A DNA stretch of 64,000 nt from Kitasatospora sp. A2-31 (lineage in GTDB: Bacteria > Actinomycetota > Actinomycetes > Streptomycetales > Streptomycetaceae): the NCBI RefSeq assembly GCF_022288725.1, contig NZ_JAKNTA010000003.1:128972-192971 (forward strand), written 5' to 3'. A program made the translations under genes and the position numbers. The notes under the pieces are model-generated. The model searched no databases, was not told the DNA's origin, and saw nothing but the letters and a program-made list of their open reading frames with translations. Shown here piece after piece: positions 58,210 to 64,000 of the stretch; position 1 is the first letter of the stretch; each line of letters begins with the position of its first letter.

Positions 58210-59784
58210 TCAGAGCCTCACCGGCTTCTCCAGCCGGACGCCGGCCGCGTCCAGCCAGGCCCGCAGCGGGCCGTCCTGGCCCTGCTCGACGGCCTGGGCG
58301 ACCGGGCCGGCCAGGTCGGTGCGGCGCACCCCGCCGATCAGCAGCACGGGGCCGTCCAGCCAGTCGAGGCCGGGGGTCGCTCCGGCGGTGTCGACGGCCG
58401 CGCAGCAGACCATCGCGGTGACGTGGTCGACCAGCAGGTCCCGGCCGGTGCGGACGGGCTCCAGCAACGGCGCGGGGGCCGTGGTACGGGCCAGCTGGGC
58501 GGTCAGCGCGGTGGCCAGCTGCTCGCCGTCGCCCTCGGCGAGCCGGACCAGCAGCCGGGTCAGGGTCGGGGCGCCGGGCCGGGCCTGCGGGGCCGGGCCG
58601 TCCAGGGCGGACTGCAGGGCCGCGGCCCGGGCCCGCCAGCCGGCGTCCACCACCCCGGCCGGGTAGTCCGACCACTCCAGCTCCTGCCAGCCGCCGGAGG
58701 CGGGGCGGCCGAAGAACAGCTCGGCGGCGAGCCGCGAGACCGCCGCGTCGACGGCGCCCGGCTCCTCCAGCAGGTCGCAGGCGGGGCGGTCGCCGAGCCG
58801 GCTGCTGTAGCCGTCGGCCAGCCGGTCCCGGCGGGACAGCTCGGTGAGCGCGGCGACCACGCCGGCGTTGAGGTGCGCCGGGTGGCGGCCGAGCCGCCAG
58901 GCGGGCAGCGCGACCCGGGTGAGCAGCCGGTCCCACCCGGCGTAGGCCAGGCCGACCTGCTCCTGGGCGGCGATCCGCAGCCCGTAGTCGACCGCCCTGG
59001 CCTGCTCGGAGGCCCGGCCGGCCACGGCCCGCTCCAGCTCGGCGGAGTGCCCGTGGCAGGCACGGAGCAGCCGGCGGGTGATCCGGTCGGTGAGGGCGGC
59101 CGGGCCGGGGCGGGCGGTGCGCGGCGCGGCGGGCGCCGGGGCGCCGCCCAGGCCCGGCGGCGGGGCGTCGGCGAGGCTGGCGTCCAGGGAGCGCAGGAAG
59201 CGGCGGGCGGCGGCGATCTCCGGGTCGGCCGCGGCCGCGGTGCCGGCCACCACGGGCGCCAGCAGGGCGCGCAACTCACCGGCCCGCATCCACCAGAGGA
59301 AGGGCGAGCCGATCACCAGCACCGGGGCGGGCAGCTCCGCGCCACGGGCGCGACGGTGGCGGCGGCCCGGCGGGACGGCCGGCGGGACGTCCTCCAGCCA
59401 GCTGTCGCAGTCCGGGGTGAGCGCGATCGCGGAGGGCGCGGGCACGTCCAGCCGATCGGCCAGTTCGTCGATCAGCCGGTAGAGCTCGGGCGCCTCGGCA
59501 CGCTCCAGCGGGACGACCGGGGTCTGCGGCGGTACGGCGCGGCGGTACGTCCGGGCGGCCAGGCCGGCCACCAGGAGGGTCACGGCGGCGACGGCGCAGA
59601 CCGCCCACCGGACGGCGTCCCAGGCCGCGGCGTCGGCCGCACCCGGTGCGCCGATCCGGCCGGTGATCCGGCCCGCGAGCAGGACCACCGCGACGGCGGC
59701 GGGCAGCGCGGCGACGGCCAGGGCGAGGCCTCGGACCCGCAGGACCGCCTGGGCATGAGCGCGCGCGGTGTCGACAGCGGCCAT
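58210..59784 (-). CDS. Degenerate M48 peptidase-like membrane protein
   Basis: A 524-residue protein with two N-terminal membrane helices, followed by a region resembling the M48 metallopeptidase core: APELYRLIDELADRLDVPAP, VLVIGSPFLWWMRAGELRA, where active members have an HExxH motif. Here that position reads LLAPVVAGT, so the zinc-binding histidines are missing and catalysis is unlikely. A long C-terminal half (ELSRRDRLADGYSSRLGD) has no recognised motif. ATG 59784 follows GGGGG by about 10 bases. A regulatory or scaffold role is inferred. Confidence 0.6.
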   Translation of the reverse strand: MAAVDTARAHAQAVLRVRGLALAVAALPAAVAVVLLAGRITGRIGAPGAADAAAWDAVRWAVCAVAAVTLLVAGLAARTYRRAVPPQTPVVPLERAEAPELYRLIDELADRLDVPAPSAIALTPDCDSWLEDVPPAVPPGRRHRRARGAELPAPVLVIGSPFLWWMRAGELRALLAPVVAGTAAAADPEIAAARRFLRSLDASLADAPPPGLGGAPAPAAPRTARPGPAALTDRITRRLLRACHGHSAELERAVAGRASEQARAVDYGLRIAAQEQVGLAYAGWDRLLTRVALPAWRLGRHPAHLNAGVVAALTELSRRDRLADGYSSRLGDRPACDLLEEPGAVDAAVSRLAAELFFGRPASGGWQELEWSDYPAGVVDAGWRARAAALQSALDGPAPQARPGAPTLTRLLVRLAEGDGEQLATALTAQLARTTAPAPLLEPVRTGRDLLVDHVTAMVCCAAVDTAGATPGLDWLDGPVLLIGGVRRTDLAGPVAQAVEQGQDGPLRAWLDAAGVRLEKPVRL

Positions 59785-60327
59785 ACGGTGCGGCACCCCC
59801 TTCGGAGTCCTCGGGCGCCCGGCGACGGGGCCTGAGCCGACTCGAAACGATCAGTTCCGACTGGGAAACGGCGGCGTCCGATCCCCGGTAGTACATGCTG
59901 CGTGGCGCTTCTGACATTTTCGACGCCCGTCTCCGGGCGGGTGTTCCGGTTCTCCCGGTTTCCACTCGTCCCGGTGACGGCGCCCGGATTCCGGACGACG
60001 CGTCGTGGCCCGCGCGAAGCGGCCCGGGCGTGTCCACCCGGCCGGACGCCGTCCAGCATCCCCCCGCGCGACCGCCGCTACCCGGCGGCGCCCACGGGCG
60101 ACCCGCCCGTGGCGCTGCGGACCAGCGCACCATAAGGCCGTGCGCCCGGTTACGTCAGCCGGATGCGGGTGCTGTCACTCGATGGGCTGGATTCCGGCCG
60201 CCGAACGGTGTGGCGGCCGGTGGAACGGCTCCCCGGCCGCCGCCCCCGGAAACGCCGCAGGGCGCTGCGTCCATGGGGGTTGTTTCCCTCCTGGACGCAG
60301 CGCCCTGCGGAACGCTGAACCCGCCTG
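59785..60327. other. Gene-free region (543 bases)
   Basis: Between the degenerate peptidase gene and purD. I see no supportable gene in either strand. The right end holds the purD terminator (60255-60310); the left end holds the promoter of the peptidase-like gene. Confidence 0.5.
60255..60310 (-). terminator. purD terminator
   Basis: A perfect 19-bp inverted repeat (CCGCAGGGCGCTGCGTCCA and its complement) with an 18-base loop, 18 bases past the purD stop. The T-tract is short (GCGTTTCC). Confidence 0.7.
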
Positions 60328-61605
60328 CTACTGGGCGGCCTTGAGCGCGATGTCGGTCCGGTGCTGGCCGCCCTGGAGGGTGATCCGGCCGACCGCCCGG
60401 TACGCGCGGTCGCGGGCCTCGGCCAGATCGGCCCCGGTGGCGGTCACCGAGAGCACCCGGCCGCCGGCGCTCAGCACCCGGCCGTCCTCGCCCGCCCTGG
60501 TGCCCGCGTGGAGCACGTACGCGGTGCCGTCCGCGGCCTCGGCCTCGGCCAGGCCCTCGATCGGGTCGCCGGTGCGCGGCGCGGCCGGGTAGCCCTCGGA
60601 GGCGATCACCACGGTGACGGCGGCGTCGTCGTCCCAGCGCAGCGGCTCCAGCTGGTCCAGCGTGCCGGTGGCGGCGGCGTGCAGCACGCCCGCCAGCGGG
60701 GTGCGCAGCCGGGCCAGCACGACCTGGGTCTCCGGGTCGCCGAAGCGCGCGTTGAACTCGATCACCCGGGTGCCGCGCGAGGTCAGCGCCAGGCCGGCGT
60801 AGAGCAGGCCGGAGAACTCGGTGCCGCGGCGGCGCAGCTCGTCCACGGTGGGCTGCAGGACGGTCTCCAGGACCTCCTCGACCAGGCCCTCGGGGGCCCA
60901 GGGCAGCGGGGAGTACGCGCCCATGCCGCCGGTGTTGGGGCCCTCGTCGCCGTCCAGTGCCCGCTTGAAGTCCTGGGCGGGCTGGAGCGGGAGGACGGTG
61001 GTGCCGTCGGTGATGGCGAAGAGCGAGACCTCGGGGCCGTCGAGGAACTCCTCGATGACCACCCGCCCCCCGCCCTCACGGCCGGAAGGCGTCCCCATGC
61101 AGGACGCGGCGTGGGCCAGCGCGGCCTCGCGGTCGGAGGTGACCACGACGCCCTTGCCGGCCGCCAGGCCGTCGTCCTTCACCACGTAGGGGGCCCCGAA
61201 GGCGTCCAGCGCCTCGGCCGCCTCGGCCGGGGTGGTGCAGACGTAGGAGCGGGCGGTGGGCACGCCGGCGGCGGCCATCACGTCCTTGGCGAAGGCCTTG
61301 GAGCCCTCCAGCTGGGCGGCCCGGCCGGACGGGCCGAAGACGGGGACGCCGGCTTCGCGCAGGGCGTCGGCGACGCCCGCGACCAGCGGGGCCTCCGGGC
61401 CGACCACGACCAGCTCGCTGCCGAGCCGCCGGGCGAGCGCGGTGACCTCCGCGCCGTCCAGCTGGTCGACCGGGTGGACCGTCGCCACCTGCGCGATCCC
61501 GGCGTTGCCCGGGGCGCAGTGCAGCTCGGTCACGGCGGGATCTTGGGACAGAGAGCGGCACAGGGCGTGTTCGCGGGCGCCGCCGCCGATGACGAGGACC
61601 TTCAC
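60328..61605 (-). CDS. purD: Phosphoribosylamine-glycine ligase
   Basis: A 425-residue ATP-grasp enzyme making GAR from phosphoribosylamine and glycine. Clear motifs: [49 protein letters not shown], and [18 protein letters not shown] near the metal site. GTG 61605 begins the family N-terminus; the usual ribosome-binding purines are absent upstream, where the minus strand reads pyrimidine-rich CCCTTCCCTCC, so the start context is unusual. It stands apart from purC. Downstream is a strong hairpin. Confidence 0.95.
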   Translation of the reverse strand: MKVLVIGGGAREHALCRSLSQDPAVTELHCAPGNAGIAQVATVHPVDQLDGAEVTALARRLGSELVVVGPEAPLVAGVADALREAGVPVFGPSGRAAQLEGSKAFAKDVMAAAGVPTARSYVCTTPAEAAEALDAFGAPYVVKDDGLAAGKGVVVTSDREAALAHAASCMGTPSGREGGGRVVIEEFLDGPEVSLFAITDGTTVLPLQPAQDFKRALDGDEGPNTGGMGAYSPLPWAPEGLVEEVLETVLQPTVDELRRRGTEFSGLLYAGLALTSRGTRVIEFNARFGDPETQVVLARLRTPLAGVLHAAATGTLDQLEPLRWDDDAAVTVVIASEGYPAAPRTGDPIEGLAEAEAADGTAYVLHAGTRAGEDGRVLSAGGRVLSVTATGADLAEARDRAYRAVGRITLQGGQHRTDIALKAAQ

Positions 61606-61728
61606 AGGAGGGAAGGGTAGTCGCTGACCGGTTCGAGCCGTCCTCCGGTCCCGTCGGAACGCACCAACCGGATCCGTCCGTACGCTGCCGGAGCAGGAGG
61701 TTCCTACAAAGCGGCCCCCCGATCGGAT

Positions 61729-61870
61729 GCTCCGAGTGTCCGGGTCAGGACGTCGGGTCACCGGGGCCTCGCTCGGACGGGTGAAATCCCGCCGAGCGCC
61801 GCAACCCCCTCACCTCGGCGTCCGGTGGCCGAATCAGATAACGATCACTGGCGAAGCGCCCCCACGGTCA
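61729..61870 (+). promoter_or_regulatory. Candidate structured leader upstream of the SLATT gene
   Basis: An outer stem (61756-61764 GGTCACCGG with 61822-61830 CCGGTGGCC) encloses an inner hairpin (61771-61797: GCTCGG/CCGAGC plus CGGG/CCCG around a TGAAAT loop). An AT-richer segment GAATCAGATAACG follows. The gap 61606-62062 holds nothing else I can support. It might be a cis-regulatory RNA or only a promoter region. Confidence 0.3.
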
Positions 61871-62062
61871 GCCATTTGGCGGTAAGAAGTGCTGTTGGAC
61901 CACCGCCGGCCGCGGCCGGTGCGCCGCCCCGGGTGCCCACACTGCCCGGGGTGTCGCGGGTCCGACCGCGTCGCCCGACGCTCCCCGGCCGGTCAGGCCG
62001 ACGGCGCGTCAGGGGAAGCACCGTCAGACCAAGCAGTCCGCCCGCCACAGGGAGCCCCACAG

Positions 62063-62848
62063 GTGAGCCAGCCGGAAATGCAGCCCGAGGAGAGTGCCTG
62101 GGGCAAGGAGATCGGCGAGGAGGACCCGCCCGCCGCGACCGTCGCGCGCCGGGCCTCCACCGGGCGCCGGGCCGATCTGAGCACCCGACAGTTCCCGCTC
62201 GGGGACTGGGGCGAGCCCGCCGAGCGCTTGGAGGAGCTCTACCGCTGGTCCGAGGAGCGGGCGGTGGAGGCGATCGACTGGTACCGCCGGGACCGGGTCT
62301 GGAAGCGCCGCTGGGCCCGCCTGCTGCGGTTCGGCGCGGCGGGCTTCGCGGTCGGCGGCGTCACCGCCCCGCTGGTGGACCTCACCGGTACCGTCGCCCA
62401 CGCGACCAGCTGGGGCTACGTCGGCCTGTCGCTCGCCGCGGCCTGCTACGGCGCGGACCGGGTGTTCGGGCTGACCTCCGGCTGGATGCGGGACGTCTCC
62501 ACCGCGCAGGCGCTGCAACGCCGGCTGGAGGCCTTCCAGTTCGACTGGGCGTCGGAGTGCGTGCGCGAGGTGCTCGGGCCCACCGAGGGCACGGCCGGCG
62601 AGGCGGCCGAGCGCTGCCTCGGGGTGCTGCGGCGGTTCTGCGAGGACGTCTCGGACATGGTCCGCACGGAGACCTCGGAGTGGATGCTGGAGTTCCGCGC
62701 CGGGATGACGCAGTTGCCCACCCAGGCGGCCGGCAGCTGGGGCGGGCGGAGCGAGACGGTCGGCGGGGCGCAGGTACGGGTCCTGCCGCCGCCGGGGACC
62801 AGGCCCACCATGCCGCGCCAGCGGCCGCCGGAGGGCCCGCTGCGCTGA
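62063..62848 (+). CDS. Orphan SLATT-domain membrane protein
   Basis: A 261-residue protein with two membrane helices at about residues 86-107 and 116-134, separated by a short loop (LVDLTGTVAHATSWG). A helical region with FQFDWASECVREVL follows. This matches the SLATT domain (SMODS and SLOG-associating 2TM), a predicted pore-forming effector in prokaryotic immune systems. No SMODS or SLOG partner is next to it here, so its role may be unrelated to defence. GTG 62063 follows GGGAG by about 8 bases. The C-terminal 60 residues are proline-rich. Confidence 0.7.
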   Translation: MSQPEMQPEESAWGKEIGEEDPPAATVARRASTGRRADLSTRQFPLGDWGEPAERLEELYRWSEERAVEAIDWYRRDRVWKRRWARLLRFGAAGFAVGGVTAPLVDLTGTVAHATSWGYVGLSLAAACYGADRVFGLTSGWMRDVSTAQALQRRLEAFQFDWASECVREVLGPTEGTAGEAAERCLGVLRRFCEDVSDMVRTETSEWMLEFRAGMTQLPTQAAGSWGGRSETVGGAQVRVLPPPGTRPTMPRQRPPEGPLR

Positions 62849-62920
62849 GGCCCGCCCTGGGCGGGCCCGTCGCCGCCGCCGGACCCGCCGCCGCACCACC
62901 GGGGCGGGCACCCGGTCCGG

Positions 62921-63568
62921 TCAGGCGAAGACGATCATCGAGCCCTGGGTGACGCTGCGGGTGGCCGCCGCGTACAAGCCCGCCCAGGCGTGCCGTTCCC
63001 GGGCGAACGGGTGCAGGTCGTCCAGCGGCGGGCCGAACGGCTGCTCCAGGCCGGTCGGGCCGAGCGGCCGGGTCGGGCTCGGCGGGTTGAGCGGGTCGAT
63101 GCCCAGCGCCGGTGCCACGGCCTGCAGTTCGCGCAGCAGGCCGTAGCTGGAGCCGAGCGGGCCGCCCGAGGCGAGCAGCACGTCGTCGACCAGCGGCACC
63201 GCGAACTCGATCGGCACGTAGGCCCCGGCGTGGTCGAAGTGCCAGACCAGGTGCGACTGCTCGGCGTTGCTCTCGAACATCTCCAGCAGCTGCTCGTAGT
63301 CGCCGCCGAGTGCGTCCACCGGCGTGATGTCCAGGCCGGTCAGCCCCAACAGGTAGGCGCGGCGCAGGAAGTGCAGCGAGTCGTAGTCGAAGGCGGCTAT
63401 CGGCTCGACCGCCCCGCTCAGCCCGGGGACGTACTGGAAGACCGGCACCTCGGGCAGTCCGCGAGCGGTGAGCACGGTGTTGTAGAGCGCGAGGTCGTCC
63501 CGGAAGGGGTTCTCGGGGCTGTGGCTCAGGACGTCCACGAGCGGGACGAGCCAGAGGTCGCAGGCCAT
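62921..63568 (-). CDS. Conserved hypothetical protein
   Basis: A 215-residue protein that I do not recognise as a known family. The N-terminus is MACDLWLVPLVDVLSHSPEN, then PVFQYVPGLSGAVEPI, AEQSHLVWHFDHAGAYVPIE and FAVPLVDDVLLASGG. It has no signal peptide or membrane segment and no catalytic motif that I can assign. Composition and codon bias are normal for the window, so the gene is probably real. ATG 63568 is the first in-frame start with homologous-looking sequence. It is transcribed toward the SLATT gene (convergent). Confidence 0.6.
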   Translation of the reverse strand: MACDLWLVPLVDVLSHSPENPFRDDLALYNTVLTARGLPEVPVFQYVPGLSGAVEPIAAFDYDSLHFLRRAYLLGLTGLDITPVDALGGDYEQLLEMFESNAEQSHLVWHFDHAGAYVPIEFAVPLVDDVLLASGGPLGSSYGLLRELQAVAPALGIDPLNPPSPTRPLGPTGLEQPFGPPLDDLHPFARERHAWAGLYAAATRSVTQGSMIVFA

Positions 63569-63748
63569 GGGCCGGCTCTTCCTCTCCGGGCGGCGGAGGT
63601 CGCTCGCGGGGCGAACGACGGATGGGCGGGTCGGGTCCGGAACGGTCGGTACGGGAACCGCGGGACGACGAGCGCCCACCCTACCGGCCCGGCGCGCGGT
63701 GCGGGTCGGGCCGCCCCTCGGGCGGCCGGCCGGCGCGGGGTCGGCCGG

Positions 63749-64000
63749 TCAGCGGCCGAAGCGGGTGAAGGCCACCGAGCGCGGCTGCGGTACCAGGCCC
63801 AGCCCCAGGCCGAGTTCGCGGCCGAGCTCCCGGCCCAGCTCGCGGTCCCGGAGACGGGCGCGGCCCGCGGTGGTGTCGGCGGAGTGCGGCGGCTCGGCGG
63901 GCCGGTCCGGGCCGCCGTTCCCGCCGGCGCCCTCAGCGCCGCTCCCGGCCGTCGGCCCGGCGGCGCCCGCCGCGGGCCCGTCCGGCCCGGCGCCGTCCGC
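63749..64000 (-). CDS. C-terminal fragment of an unknown protein (partial)
   Basis: The frame enters from the right edge and stops at 63749. About 83 residues are visible: an alanine/glycine/proline-rich stretch, then repeats RELGRELGRELGLGLGLG and the end VPQPRSVAFTRFGR. No domain is recognisable. The repeat and the low-complexity part suggest a disordered tail. The start and the main domain lie outside the window. Confidence 0.45.
   Translation of the reverse strand, partial: ADGAGPDGPAAGAAGPTAGSGAEGAGGNGGPDRPAEPPHSADTTAGRARLRDRELGRELGRELGLGLGLVPQPRSVAFTRFGR

Noticed and set aside
61741..61870. Cobalamin riboswitch upstream of the SLATT gene
   Set aside because: Pieces such as GGTGAAATCCC and ACTGG resemble it, but the invariant CCCGCNACTGT and B12 box are missing.

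Overview
The window is very GC-rich, uses GTG starts freely and carries typical Streptomycetaceae core genes, so it is most likely a chromosomal piece of Streptomyces or Kitasatospora. Core evidence: a dnaK-grpE-dnaJ-hspR operon and clpB with HspR operators, purS-purQ-purL with an lsr2 paralogue, purC, purD, pyrE, class II fba and dcd. A site matching the streptomycete ParB-binding sequence (parS) suggests the oriC-proximal core rather than a chromosome arm.

Layout. 1-3.8 kb: end of an alpha-oxoamine synthase-like gene, then a regulator/metallopeptidase/membrane-protein module (XRE, ImmA/IrrE, DUF6545) and a TetR regulator. 3.8-13.3 kb: an accessory stretch with two divergent NUDIX genes, an XRE regulator, an operon of PLP decarboxylase, SAM methyltransferase and nucleotidyltransferase (the last with a rare TTA codon), an arginyl-tRNA synthetase, a HIT hydrolase and a broken mobilisation-type gene. 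It abuts the 3' end of a tRNA-Gly(CCC), as an integrated element would.

13.7-25.2 kb: core genes (zinc-ribbon protein, dcd, an AlaX-like editing protein, a YIP1 protein, a sugar-nucleotide pyrophosphorylase, a membrane Fe-S oxidoreductase and the DnaK chaperone operon). 25.4-28.7 kb: two paralogous LuxR-HTH regulators bracket a small predicted secreted peptide and a deoxyribosyltransferase-like protein. 29.3-31.5 kb: a TDT-family transporter divergent from a LysR regulator. 31.6-43.98 kb: clpB, YbjN, an aminotransferase, DUF2617 plus a membrane spermidine synthase, a CoxG-like protein, pyrE, the parS palindrome, dedA, fba and DUF3151.

44.2-50.9 kb: DUF3152 protein, a lipoprotein, a DinB/MDMPI-type protein, purL-purQ-purS and lsr2. 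51-55.2 kb: two identical tRNA-Gly(GCC) genes, then an ABC exporter with a NarL-type two-component system. 55.3-64 kb: purC, an N,N-dimethylformamidase-like protein, a degenerate M48 peptidase-like protein, purD, an orphan SLATT-domain protein and two poorly known genes, the last cut by the window edge.

Three links stand out. HspR, encoded at the end of its own operon, probably represses both dnaK and clpB through matching operators. The purine genes are split into several transcription units. The most unusual material is the tRNA-anchored accessory stretch at 3.8-13.3 kb. Most long open frames antisense to these genes are artefacts of high GC and were left out.
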